Below are positions 1 through 8,091 of a DNA stretch of 64,000 bases, piece after piece; position 1 is the stretch's first letter, and each line of letters starts with the position of its first letter. The translations under genes were made by a program, and so were the position numbers. The stretch is taken from positions 1,178,001 to 1,242,000 of the forward strand of contig DIYO01000001.1 of assembly GCA_002427755.1 (NCBI GenBank), given 5' to 3'. The notes below the pieces were generated by a model. It was not told the origin of the DNA, did not search any database, and saw only the letters and a program-made list of their open reading frames with translations. The DNA comes from Roseivirga sp. UBA6052 (GTDB taxonomy: Bacteria; Bacteroidota; Bacteroidia; Cytophagales; Cyclobacteriaceae).

Positions 1-1195
1 CGAACCTAATACAGAGTTATACATACCCATTACTGAAGGCGAAGACGATTTTGATACGCCTGACTACATTACGTTTATAGACAGAACAGATTCAAGCTCA
101 GTAGAACAGATTCAAGCAGAAGACCTCATTGACAAAATTGAAATCGAAGGTCTGAATCTAGATTTGGATATAGAAGTTACACCAGATGCCTATGTAGAGA
201 TTATTATAGATGCGAAATCAGGAGATATTATTCGAGGTAGAGCCGAAGGTCAGCTGAGGCTAGAAATAGATACCCAAGGAGATTTCGATATGACTGGCGA
301 AATCGACATCGTTGAGGGTGCATATAATTTCTCTTTGTACAACATCATCACTAAGGAGTTTATTATTGAGCGACCTAGTTCTATTACTTGGTATGGAGAT
401 CCCTATGAAGGCATTATGAACATCAATGGGTCTTACAGTCAAAACACTTCGCTTCAACCTATTTTAGAACAAAGTGGATTTGGTGCCATTAACGAAGGCA
501 CAGGCCAATCCACAACTAGAAGGTTCCCTACTAAAGTCTTGCTTGCGCTAACAGGACCTATGCTGTCTCCAGAGATTGGTTTCGATATTGACTTTAGCGA
601 TATCCAAGGACAAGAAAACCAGGTGGCCATCAATGCCTTCAAGAATAGAATTCAGAGTGATGAACAAGAGTTGAATAGACAAGTATTGAGTTTAATCGTA
701 CTCAACAGGTTTTCAGATCAAGGAGGACTCTCCATTGGGGGTAGAACTACTTCTCAAAACGTTAGTCAGTTACTTTCAAATCAGTTAAGCCAACTCATTG
801 CTCAATTAGACGAAAACCTTGAGGTAGATTTCGATTTAGCCGACTTGGATCAAAATGCCTTCAACACATTTCAGCTTAGACTTTCCTACACTTTCCTGGA
901 CGGCCGACTGCGTGTGACAAGGGAAGGCGGTCTAACCAATCTAGTAGACATTAACAGTATAGCCGGAGATTGGACAGCAGAATATCTATTAACACAAGAT
1001 GGGCGCTATAAAGTCAAAGTATATTCTCGGAATAACTTCGACCTCACGAATTTGGCTAGCGCACAAAACGCCACCATTAACACCACAGGCGCTAGTATTA
1101 CCCAAACTACTAGCTTCAATAGCTTTAGAGAATTCTTTAGTGGAGTAAACAGAAAACGCAAGCAAAGGCAACCCAAAAATCAATCAGATAATTAA
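1..1195 (+). CDS. tamB: Translocation/assembly module TamB, C-terminal part (5' end outside window)
   Basis: The reading frame is open from base 2, so this is the 3' end of a much longer gene and the first in-frame ATG is not its start. The visible part (about 397 residues) is acidic and built of repeated beta-strands. It contains the typical TamB/DUF490 C-terminal pattern: a segment around GQLRLEID and FDMTGEIDIVEGAYNF, then LALTGPMLSPEIGFDI. It finishes with a basic KRKQRQPK tail. TamB proteins are inner-membrane-anchored, periplasm-spanning beta-taco proteins that help move lipids and outer-membrane proteins towards the outer membrane, often with a TamA/BamA partner. No partner is visible here because the upstream side lies outside the window. 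The family call is firm; details of function are from the family. Confidence 0.88.
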   Translation, partial: EPNTELYIPITEGEDDFDTPDYITFIDRTDSSSVEQIQAEDLIDKIEIEGLNLDLDIEVTPDAYVEIIIDAKSGDIIRGRAEGQLRLEIDTQGDFDMTGEIDIVEGAYNFSLYNIITKEFIIERPSSITWYGDPYEGIMNINGSYSQNTSLQPILEQSGFGAINEGTGQSTTRRFPTKVLLALTGPMLSPEIGFDIDFSDIQGQENQVAINAFKNRIQSDEQELNRQVLSLIVLNRFSDQGGLSIGGRTTSQNVSQLLSNQLSQLIAQLDENLEVDFDLADLDQNAFNTFQLRLSYTFLDGRLRVTREGGLTNLVDINSIAGDWTAEYLLTQDGRYKVKVYSRNNFDLTNLASAQNATINTTGASITQTTSFNSFREFFSGVNRKRKQRQPKNQSDN

Positions 1196-1242
1196 TAAAC
1201 CAATAGCCTTACTTCTAGTTAATTGACCTGAAGACTGAGCTT

Positions 1243-2544
1243 ATGGAAAAGGTGACCATTTTTTGGTTTAGAAGAGATTTAAGACTGGAAGACAATACTG
1301 CACTCAACTATGCATTAAAAGAGAGCAATCCTGTACTTCCCATTTTCATTTTCGATAGGAATATTTTAGACAAGCTTGAAGATAAAGACGATGCTAGGGT
1401 AACCTTTCTTCAAAGGACTATTGCTGAGATTAATGAGAAATTAAAGACATTGGGGTCAGGTTTAAGAACCTTTTATTCTACCCCGAAAGAAGCTTTCAGA
1501 GATATTCTTGAAACCTATGATGTCAAATCAGTTTTTACTAATAGAGACTACGAACCGTATGCCCTCGAACGAGATGAGCAAATTGAGACACTTCTTAAGT
1601 CGAAAGGCATCGGCTTTTACACATTCAAAGACCATGTTATCTTTGAAAAAGAAGAAATTGTATCAGGTTCTGGAGGATTCTATAAGGTTTTCACCCCTTA
1701 CTCCAGAGCTTGGCTGGCTAAGTTTAAAGCGGCTGCACCTCCTCAATTTGGCAACCATCTCCAAGAATCAAATTGGTTTACATGTAACAATCCCAAAGTG
1801 CATGCATTGGAAGAGATGGGGTTTGAACCAACTTCTATTAAACTACCTAGTAGCGATGTAAATGAGCAATTAATTAGGCATTACGCTGAAAAACGAAATA
1901 TCCCTTCCATTGAAGGTACTAGTAGATTAGGATTGCACTTGAGATTTGGTACCCTAAGCATCAGAGCCCTTGCTCATAAGTCTGCAGGGCTAAGTGGTAC
2001 ATTTTTGAATGAGCTAATCTGGAGAGACTTCTATGCCATGATTTTAGCTAATAACCAACATGTTGCAGATAGGGCGTTCAAACCTCAATACGATGCAATT
2101 CCATGGAGGAAGGATGAAGAAGGATTCGATAAATGGTGCAAGGGTAAAACGGGATATCCAATAGTAGACGCGGGAATGCGACAACTGAATCAAACCGGTT
2201 TTATGCACAATAGAGTCAGAATGATAACGGCCAGTTTTTTAACCAAACATCTGCTGATCGATTGGCGATGGGGAGAAGCCTATTTTGCGAAAAAACTGCT
2301 CGACTTTGATTTGGCATCCAACAATGGCGGCTGGCAGTGGGCCGCAGGAACCGGCACTGATGCTCAACCCTATTTTCGGGTTTTCAATCCCCAATCACAG
2401 ACAGAAAAATTCGATCCTGAGTTAAAGTACATCAAAAAGTGGGTACCTGAATACGGTACAAATTTATACCCTCAACCTATTGTTGAGCACAAATTTGCGA
2501 GACTGAGAGCAATAGACACTTACAAAGAAGCTTTAGGGAAGTAG
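1243..2544 (+). CDS. phrB: Deoxyribodipyrimidine photolyase / cryptochrome family protein
   Basis: 433 residues, about the length of class I CPD photolyases. The N-terminal alpha/beta photolyase domain (about 1-130) begins with TIFWFRRDLRLEDNTAL, the standard opening of the antenna-binding domain. The C-terminal FAD-binding helical domain (about 200-430) shows SRLGLHLRFGTLS, ELIWRDFY, YPIVDAGMRQL, MHNRVRM and NNGGWQWAAGTGTDAQPYFRVFNP, all signature FAD-site motifs. The family repairs cyclobutane pyrimidine dimers with blue or near-UV light. The ATG at 1243 fits the family N-terminus exactly. It lies 47 bp after tamB and 17 bp before the DUF2279 gene, so co-transcription is likely. A photosensory cryptochrome role cannot be excluded from sequence alone. 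Confidence 0.93.
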   Translation: MEKVTIFWFRRDLRLEDNTALNYALKESNPVLPIFIFDRNILDKLEDKDDARVTFLQRTIAEINEKLKTLGSGLRTFYSTPKEAFRDILETYDVKSVFTNRDYEPYALERDEQIETLLKSKGIGFYTFKDHVIFEKEEIVSGSGGFYKVFTPYSRAWLAKFKAAAPPQFGNHLQESNWFTCNNPKVHALEEMGFEPTSIKLPSSDVNEQLIRHYAEKRNIPSIEGTSRLGLHLRFGTLSIRALAHKSAGLSGTFLNELIWRDFYAMILANNQHVADRAFKPQYDAIPWRKDEEGFDKWCKGKTGYPIVDAGMRQLNQTGFMHNRVRMITASFLTKHLLIDWRWGEAYFAKKLLDFDLASNNGGWQWAAGTGTDAQPYFRVFNPQSQTEKFDPELKYIKKWVPEYGTNLYPQPIVEHKFARLRAIDTYKEALGK

Positions 2545-2561
2545 ATTGATTAACTTGTGGC

Positions 2562-3434
2562 ATGCGCCTAGTTTTCGCCATTCTACTCACTGCGCTCATT
2601 TCTTTAAATTGTTTCTCTCAAGAAACTCAAAGTGATTCTTTATCGCTTAAGCAAGTTGCACTTTGGGGTGGTATAGGATATACGGCAAGTCTGGGGACTC
2701 TGAGTGCTGCATGGTATGCTGACCAAGGTTTTGACAATTTCAAGTTCTTTAATGACAATGCAGAATGGAAGCAAATGGATAAAGTCGGCCATGTTTATGG
2801 TACTTACCATTTCAGTAGAATCAACTATGCATTTCTTAGTCGTACAGAACTATCGGATAAGAAGGCCATATGGTGGAGCGCAGGTTTAAGTTCGCTTCTC
2901 TTCGTACCCATTGAAATTTTAGACGGATTCTCTCCCGGTTTTGGTTTCTCTTATGGAGATATCATCGCTAACTCTTTAGGGTCGGGACTCTTCTTAGGCC
3001 AACAATTGGCATGGAAAGAGCAAAGAATAAAAGTCAAATACAGTTTTAGAGAAACCTCCTTAGCTAGAGAACGCCCTAATATTCTCGGCAGTGGCTTGTT
3101 AGAAGAAATGCTGAAGGATTATAATGGACAAAGTCTTTGGCTATCATTTGATATGCATGCCTTTTTTAAAGAATCAAAGATTCCTAAATGGCTCAATTTA
3201 GCAGCCGGCTATGGAGCCCAAAACATGGTATTTGCGAGAGATTCACAAAATAACGTAGCAGGTTTTCAAGCCTATAGACAATACTTTTTAGGATTAGATT
3301 TCGATCTGAGCTATATCAAATCCAACAAAAAATGGGTACGTACTTTATTGTTTTTAGCCGATATGATCCGAATACCCGCACCAGCACTTGAAATGAATAA
3401 AAACGGTGTAAAAGCATCACTATTGTACTATTAA
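2562..3434 (+). CDS. DUF2279 (YfiM-like) exported membrane-associated protein
   Basis: 290 residues. A signal peptide covers about residues 1-19 (hydrophobic core FAILLTALISLNCFSQ). The pattern that follows, AWYADQGFDNFKFFNDNAEWKQMDKVGHVYGTYH and later GFSPGFGFSYGDIIANSLGSGLF, is characteristic of DUF2279, also called YfiM in Enterobacteria. The protein has several amphipathic or hydrophobic segments and probably sits in or against the outer membrane facing the periplasm; the family has no established biochemical function. It begins 17 bp after the photolyase stop codon, so it is probably co-transcribed with it. Length and the unbroken frame argue for an intact gene. Confidence 0.8.
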   Translation: MRLVFAILLTALISLNCFSQETQSDSLSLKQVALWGGIGYTASLGTLSAAWYADQGFDNFKFFNDNAEWKQMDKVGHVYGTYHFSRINYAFLSRTELSDKKAIWWSAGLSSLLFVPIEILDGFSPGFGFSYGDIIANSLGSGLFLGQQLAWKEQRIKVKYSFRETSLARERPNILGSGLLEEMLKDYNGQSLWLSFDMHAFFKESKIPKWLNLAAGYGAQNMVFARDSQNNVAGFQAYRQYFLGLDFDLSYIKSNKKWVRTLLFLADMIRIPAPALEMNKNGVKASLLYY

Positions 3435-3505
3435 AAATATATTTTTTCTTACTAAACCTTTGGCATTCAGCACTATCAAAACACTGAATCCTAAACAATT
3501 GAAGA

Positions 3506-4381
3506 ATGAATATTTTAAAAAGATCAGTATTAACAGGTTTACTTTTTGGTTTAGTCTTGATGATTAATTCCTGTTCAAACAAAGATGGAGCACCAAGCAT
3601 TGTCGATCTTGACGATGTTACAGCTGAGGCAGTTGTTGATTTTGTAAATGATGACATTGACAATATTGTAATGGACAATATTGATCAAATAGAAATCCAG
3701 AGAGGTACCTCTAGTGATTCCAGAAGATTTAACCCCTTTAGAGATAGAGGTGGTTGCGCCACAAGAACTCACGATGAAGATGCACAGCAAATCGTGATAG
3801 ATTTTGGCGATGGCTGTGTAGGCAATGATGATATAGAGAGAAGTGGTAAGATCATTATCGATTACACCAGTAGAAGAAGAGTACCTGGAGCCGTTGTTAC
3901 TACAACCTTTGAAGAATTTTATGTAAACGGAAATAAAGTGGAAGGTACAAGAGTACTCACTAACACCTCCTCAACAGATGCTGTCAATGAAAGATCATTC
4001 AACATTGTTGTTACCAATGGTAGAATAATCTTTGAAGATGGGTCTGAAAGAACATTTGAAGCTGACAGAACAAGAGTATGGTCATTGGAAGAAACTAGCC
4101 AGGAAGTAACATTAACAATTACAGGATCTTCTTCAGGGACTACGCGCAATGGAGAAGCATTCTCAATGGAGATCGTTAGTCCTATTGTCTTTACCAATTC
4201 TTGTCGTCAGGTAGGTGTTAAAGTAGCCGTGCAAGGTGTAAGAAATAGATCGCTTGCGGGGCAAACTACATCAGTTGATTATGGTGATGGTACCTGCGAT
4301 AATCTAGTTACGGTAACTCGACCGGATGGAACAGTAGAGGAAGTAGAGATTAGAAACAGAAGAAAACGAAGAAGAGGGTAA
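3506..4381 (+). CDS. Hypothetical lipoprotein
   Basis: 291 residues with a lipoprotein signal peptide: basic MNILKRS, hydrophobic LTGLLFGLVLM, then a lipobox ending in NSC at residues 21-23, followed by SNKDGAP. The mature part is rich in beta-strand and charged residues, has scattered Cys (GGCATR, DGCVG, NSCRQ, GTCDN) and ends in a very basic RNRRKRRRG tail. I do not recognise a named family. A box AACCTTTG near 3456-3463 resembles the Bacteroidota -7 element TAnnTTTG and would give a leader of about 35 nt. A clear terminator follows the gene at 4408. Confidence 0.75.
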   Translation: MNILKRSVLTGLLFGLVLMINSCSNKDGAPSIVDLDDVTAEAVVDFVNDDIDNIVMDNIDQIEIQRGTSSDSRRFNPFRDRGGCATRTHDEDAQQIVIDFGDGCVGNDDIERSGKIIIDYTSRRRVPGAVVTTTFEEFYVNGNKVEGTRVLTNTSSTDAVNERSFNIVVTNGRIIFEDGSERTFEADRTRVWSLEETSQEVTLTITGSSSGTTRNGEAFSMEIVSPIVFTNSCRQVGVKVAVQGVRNRSLAGQTTSVDYGDGTCDNLVTVTRPDGTVEEVEIRNRRKRRRG

Positions 4382-4407
4382 ACTCAGATTCGCTATACTA
4401 AATGTAT

Positions 4408-4443
4408 GCCACCTCTTTCCAAGTAAAGGAGGTGGCTTTTTTA
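4408..4443 (+). terminator. Rho-independent terminator after the 3506-4381 lipoprotein gene
   Basis: GCCACCTC pairs with GAGGTGGC across a short AT-rich loop with one bulged G. A run of T (4437-4442) follows. It lies 26 bp after the stop codon and separates this gene from rnpB. Confidence 0.85.
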
Positions 4444-4467
4444 TTCAAGCAATTAAATAATCAAACG

Positions 4468-4475
4468 TATCTTTA
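4468..4475 (+). promoter_or_regulatory. Putative -7 promoter element of rnpB (TATCTTTA)
   Basis: One mismatch from the Bacteroidota consensus TAnnTTTG. It lies 6 bp before the predicted 5' end of the RNase P RNA, the expected distance for a -7 element. I see no good TTTG at -33. Confidence 0.5.
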
Positions 4476-4480
4476 CATCG

Positions 4481-4791
4481 ATATAGGCTATCTTATCGCT
4501 CCCGAGTAATCGGGGGAGGAAAGTCCGGGCACCAAAGGGAAGCATAGCGGCTAACGGCCGTCACCAAGCAGTACTAACTGCATGGGAGGACAAGTGCAAC
4601 AGAAAGAATGTACAGGTTAAGCTGTAGTGAAATCAGGTAAACTCTATGCGGTGAAATGCCACGTAGGCCTGCGTTAAGAGTGTCCCGCTCATTGCAGGTG
4701 GGTAGGCAGATTGATTTTGTTGGTAACAGCAAAACTAGATAAATGATAAGAGCCCCATTTGGGGAAACAGAACCCGGCTTATAGGCCTATA
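4481..4791 (+). ncRNA. rnpB: RNase P RNA (bacterial class A)
   Basis: The catalytic RNA of ribonuclease P, which removes tRNA 5' leaders. The universally conserved block GAGGAAAGTCCGGGC occurs at 4516-4530, and the matching 3' block ACAGAACCCGGCTTATAGGCC starts at about 4768. The 5' end ATATAGGC (4481-4488) pairs with GCCTATAT (4784-4791) to close helix P1, which fixes both ends. The internal segments AACTCTATGCGGTGAAATGCC and TGGGTAGGC look like the specificity-domain and P15-region blocks. The length of about 311 nt is a little short for class A. Boundaries may be off by a few bases. Confidence 0.95.
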
Positions 4792-4810
4792 TCTTTTATT
4801 TTTTTCTCAT

Positions 4811-4834
4811 CACTCAATAATCGAGTGAGTTTTA
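4811..4834 (+). terminator. Possible terminator of rnpB
   Basis: CACTC and GAGTG form a short stem with an AT-rich loop, followed by AGTTTT. The stem is weak and the T-run short. A T-rich stretch at 4794-4805 just after the RNA 3' end may also help. Confidence 0.4.
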
Positions 4835-4866
4835 TAGTTTAGCTTCAAAGATTCAATTCAGAACAA

Positions 4867-6021
4867 ATGGCAAAAATTCTAATCATAGATGACGAACAGA
4901 GTATTCGCAGTACCCTCCGAGAAATTCTCGAATACGAGAAATATACTATCGATGAAGCAAAGGATGGTCAGGAAGGATTAGACAAACTCATTGCTGACAA
5001 ATACGACATTGCGCTGTGTGATGTGAAAATGCCAAAAATGGATGGAATTGAGCTTTTGGAAAGAGTTCAGTTGGCAGGAATTGACACACAATTCATCATG
5101 ATTTCAGCCCATGGTACTATTGAGACGGCCGTAGATGCCACCAAAATGGGTGCTTTCGATTTTGTTCCTAAACCACCGGATTTAAATCGTTTACTCCTCA
5201 CCGTTAAAAACGCACTGGATAAGTCTTCTCTTGTTACGGAAACCAAAACGCTAAAGAAGAAACTCTCTAAGCGATTCGAAATGATAGGTGAATCTGAAAG
5301 CCTAGGAGAAGTTAAAGAGATGATGGACAAGGTTGGTCCTACCGATGCCAGAGTCTTAATAACCGGACCAAATGGAAGTGGAAAAGAATTGGTGGCCCGT
5401 GGCATTCATGAGAGAAGCAATAGATCGAGCGCTCCTTTTATTGAAGTTAACTGTGCAGCAATACCAGCAGAGTTGATTGAAAGTGAGTTGTTTGGCCATG
5501 AAAAAGGCGCCTTTACTTCTGCCCATAAGCAAAGAATCGGAAAGTTTGAACAAGCCAATGACGGCACGCTTTTCTTAGACGAAATTGGAGATATGAGCCT
5601 ATCGGCTCAAGCCAAAGTTCTAAGAGCGTTACAAGAGCACAAAATAACACGAGTAGGCGGAGACAAAGACATAAATGTAAATGTAAGGGTGCTAGCAGCT
5701 ACCAATAAAAACCTGAGACAGGAAATTGCTGATAGTAATTTTAGAGAAGACCTTTATCACAGATTGAGTGTAATTGTAATCCAGGTTCCTCCTTTAAAAG
5801 ACCGAAAAGAAGATATTCCACTTTTAGCAGATAAGTTCTTAGAAGATATCGCAAACGAATACGGTACCAAGAAAAAGGCCATAGATGATTCAGGACTTGA
5901 AGCACTTCAAGCCTATGACTGGTCAGGCAATGTTAGAGAATTGCGAAATGTTGTGGAACGATTAGTTATTATGTGTGACGAGGTGATAGGAAAGGTCGAT
6001 GTAGAGAAGTACTTAGTTTAA
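4867..6021 (+). CDS. Sigma-54-type response regulator lacking a C-terminal HTH domain
   Basis: 384 residues. The receiver domain (about 1-118) has acidic residues IDDE near 7-10, phospho-acceptor Asp52 in LCDVKMP, and Lys102 in VPKPP. An AAA+ sigma-54-interaction domain (about 138-375) follows, with Walker A GPNGSGKE at 167-174, Walker B FLDEIGD near 236-242 and the NVREL lid motif. The sigma-54 contact loop reads GAFTSA (214-219) where the usual form is GAFTGA. The protein stops at VEKYLV, right after the AAA+ lid, so the Fis-type helix-turn-helix that NtrC relatives carry at about 400-460 is absent. Sigma-54 activation is therefore likely but without specific DNA binding by this chain, unless a partner supplies it. 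No histidine kinase is adjacent. Confidence 0.9.
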   Translation: MAKILIIDDEQSIRSTLREILEYEKYTIDEAKDGQEGLDKLIADKYDIALCDVKMPKMDGIELLERVQLAGIDTQFIMISAHGTIETAVDATKMGAFDFVPKPPDLNRLLLTVKNALDKSSLVTETKTLKKKLSKRFEMIGESESLGEVKEMMDKVGPTDARVLITGPNGSGKELVARGIHERSNRSSAPFIEVNCAAIPAELIESELFGHEKGAFTSAHKQRIGKFEQANDGTLFLDEIGDMSLSAQAKVLRALQEHKITRVGGDKDINVNVRVLAATNKNLRQEIADSNFREDLYHRLSVIVIQVPPLKDRKEDIPLLADKFLEDIANEYGTKKKAIDDSGLEALQAYDWSGNVRELRNVVERLVIMCDEVIGKVDVEKYLV

Positions 6022-6155
6022 AACTGAGCTTCTTTTTTATCCTTTTTCTCCTCTTTGTCCACTTCTGCATAAGCAGGGCATAATGCTTGAGCGCATGAAC
6101 TCAGGCCTAACAAGACCGCTGCTAACAGGACTAAGATTGATTTTTTAGTTTTCAT
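6018..6155 (-). CDS. Small lipoprotein, 45 residues
   Basis: The frame runs from an ATG at 6155 to a TAA at 6018-6020. The product begins MKTKKSILVLLAAVLLG, a classic signal peptide, with lipobox LSSC (Cys21), then AQALCPAYAEVDKE, then a Lys/Glu-rich tail KKDKKEAQF. A lipidated, very short, highly charged peptide tethered to a membrane is the direct reading. The CPAY motif after the lipidated Cys resembles tiny lipoproteins I have seen in other Cytophagia, but I cannot name a family. Its stop overlaps the stop of the convergent response regulator by 4 bp. Confidence 0.7.
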   Translation of the reverse strand: MKTKKSILVLLAAVLLGLSSCAQALCPAYAEVDKEEKKDKKEAQF

Positions 6156-6249
6156 TTTTTCAGACTGTGCCTTAAAGTTAAAAATATTTCTTTAGGCTCG
6201 AGATTTATTTGTTTTACCATTTGATCAACGACCTTAAAATTCAATTATT

Positions 6250-7236
6250 TCAAGAGATCATCAGATTACATCCTCTAATCTCCGAATTATCAATTCTACC
6301 TAGAACCTCAAAACTCCCATCTTCATAGACCTTACCCAAATCCTGAGTCTCTATAAATGAACAGGTTTCATAATTAGCGAGATCAATAACATTAAGCCCG
6401 GCTGTTCTTCCGGCATAATTTAAATTGAAAGGATCATTCAAATCTCGAGCGATCACTTTCATAATACGCGAAGGCATGAAACCCCCCCCCTCTTTGGAAT
6501 AAGCTTGAGAAAATAATTCTGTCATTCCGTATTCTGAATGAATACTAGAAACACCAAATGCACTCTCCAAAATAGCATGCACATCCTTTCTGATCATTTC
6601 TTCTCTCCTCCCCTTCATACCTCCTGTTTCCATTACAATCAGATCAGAGAAATCAATTTGATAAGCTTCAGCGAAATCGAGCAAGGCAAAAGTCACACCC
6701 CAGAGTATAGTAGGTCTATTTTCTTGTTTTGCCTTTCTGAGATTCTTGGCTAAATCATCAAACTCATTTAAATAAAAGCCAGAACCACTCTGTGCATATT
6801 TCAAAAATTCATTAACCATACTTATTAGTCCAGAATTACCTCTTTCTAGATAAGAAGGGAGTAAAGCAAAGATTTGATATTGCTCAATAGGTCCATAAAA
6901 AGCCTCGAAAGTAGTTTTACATCCTTTCAAGTAATAAGACTCCTCTTTAACATAGTGCTTGCTACTAGTAGAACCAGTGGTACCACTACTCTCAAATACC
7001 TTTTGCTCTTCCCAATTTCCAGACTTAACCTGGAATTGTTTAAAAAACGAGATAGGCAAAAATGGTATTTGGCTTATTTCCTTAACAGTCTTAGGTTCTC
7101 TATTTAATGCCTTCACATAGTCTCGATACACCTCATTCTCTTGGTACTGATGATGAAAAACTTCCAATGCCAATGCATCAAATGTCGATTCATTGACAGA
7201 ATTTATACTCTCTCTTAAACTATTGGTTTTAGGCAT
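6250..7236 (-). CDS. LuxE/PaaK-like acyl-protein synthetase family protein with a G9 tract
   Basis: 328 residues. The AMP-binding P-loop of adenylating enzymes is present as FESSGTTGSTSS (about 83-94). The fold and motifs (IPFLPISFFKQF, METGGMKGRREEM, EYGMTELFSQAYS) match the LuxE acyl-protein synthetase / PaaK group, which activates a carboxylic acid as acyl-AMP and passes it to a protein or CoA. No luxCDAB genes are nearby, so bioluminescence is not implied. In Bacteroidota such genes often occur with lipid or surface-glycan genes, but none is adjacent here. The coding strand carries nine consecutive G (plus-strand C at 6482-6490) at codons for Glu-Gly-Gly-Gly around residue 249, a possible slippage site. 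The gene is in frame as sequenced. Confidence 0.8.
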   Translation of the reverse strand: MPKTNSLRESINSVNESTFDALALEVFHHQYQENEVYRDYVKALNREPKTVKEISQIPFLPISFFKQFQVKSGNWEEQKVFESSGTTGSTSSKHYVKEESYYLKGCKTTFEAFYGPIEQYQIFALLPSYLERGNSGLISMVNEFLKYAQSGSGFYLNEFDDLAKNLRKAKQENRPTILWGVTFALLDFAEAYQIDFSDLIVMETGGMKGRREEMIRKDVHAILESAFGVSSIHSEYGMTELFSQAYSKEGGGFMPSRIMKVIARDLNDPFNLNYAGRTAGLNVIDLANYETCSFIETQDLGKVYEDGSFEVLGRIDNSEIRGCNLMIS

Positions 7237-7299
7237 ACGTTATTCAAATAGCTATTATAAGCCTGAGGGCAAATATTGCTTATAATTGTAATCTAATAA

Positions 7300-8091
7300 A
7301 TGATCTCGATGAGAATAAAGTTCTCTAACCATACATTACTCGTTTGTACAGCTGTATTGCTAGTGATAGCATCATGTACTAGACCACCGGAATTACCCGA
7401 AGTGCCTGTTATTGGTTTCGATAACATAGAGTTTGAGATACTTAATCAAGGTGACCCATTATTTGAGCAAAACGAATTAAGGCTCACATTCAGCGTAAGC
7501 GATGGCAACGGAGACCTTGGACTAGATGGGGATGAAGGTGCAGACAATGAAGGTCCTTATCGAAGCTACACACTAGTGCGTGAAAATTCTCAATTTATAG
7601 AATTCGGGCAAAGACCAACAGACCCTCCTTTTACCTGTCTAGACTATGTAATTGAAGACAGAGAGAATGAAGACTTAAATAATGATGGTGACTTATTGGA
7701 TACTCTATTGATGGATTTCAATGACAACCAATATAATATAGAAGTAGACTTCTTTGTGAAAGAAAACGGCTCATTCAATGAGTTGGACATGCGTGCACAG
7801 CCGTTGTTTAGTGCTAATCAGCAAACACTTTGCGGGATTACTTTTGATGGCCGCTTTCCTTGCTTAAGTACACAAGACAACCCATGTGACTTTGTTTCTG
7901 GGAGTGATAGACCCATTGAAGGCTTTGTTACCTACGCGATGAATTCGTCTCTATTTCTGCCTGTTTTTAGAACAGACACTATTAAGCTCCAATTTAAAAT
8001 TAGAGATAGAGCGCTCAATGAGAGTAATATTGCCGAAACCCCTGAGTTTACACTTCAAGGAATTCAGGTATTAGACCAAAACGAGGATTAA
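7300..8091 (+). CDS. Hypothetical lipoprotein
   Basis: 263 residues from the first ATG. A second ATG at 7309 gives the more typical signal peptide MRIKFSNHTLLVCTAVLLVIASC and is the likelier start. The lipobox is VIASC, followed by TRPPELPEVP. The mature domain has Asp/Asn-rich stretches (SDGNGDLGLDGDEGADNEG and NEDLNNDGDLLD) that look like calcium-binding or flexible surface loops, and ends in beta-rich sequence. No family recognised; lipidation to the outer membrane is the supported inference. Its 3' end overlaps the convergent E1 gene by 4 bp. Confidence 0.75.
   Translation: MISMRIKFSNHTLLVCTAVLLVIASCTRPPELPEVPVIGFDNIEFEILNQGDPLFEQNELRLTFSVSDGNGDLGLDGDEGADNEGPYRSYTLVRENSQFIEFGQRPTDPPFTCLDYVIEDRENEDLNNDGDLLDTLLMDFNDNQYNIEVDFFVKENGSFNELDMRAQPLFSANQQTLCGITFDGRFPCLSTQDNPCDFVSGSDRPIEGFVTYAMNSSLFLPVFRTDTIKLQFKIRDRALNESNIAETPEFTLQGIQVLDQNED

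Noticed and set aside
6022..6250. Hidden HTH of the response regulator after a frameshift
   Set aside because: The sequence after the stop contains a convincing minus-strand lipoprotein gene and no HTH-like sequence in the plus frames.
6250..7236. Bioluminescence gene luxE
   Set aside because: No luxA, B, C or D genes nearby; LuxE/PaaK-like enzymes are common in Bacteroidota with other roles.
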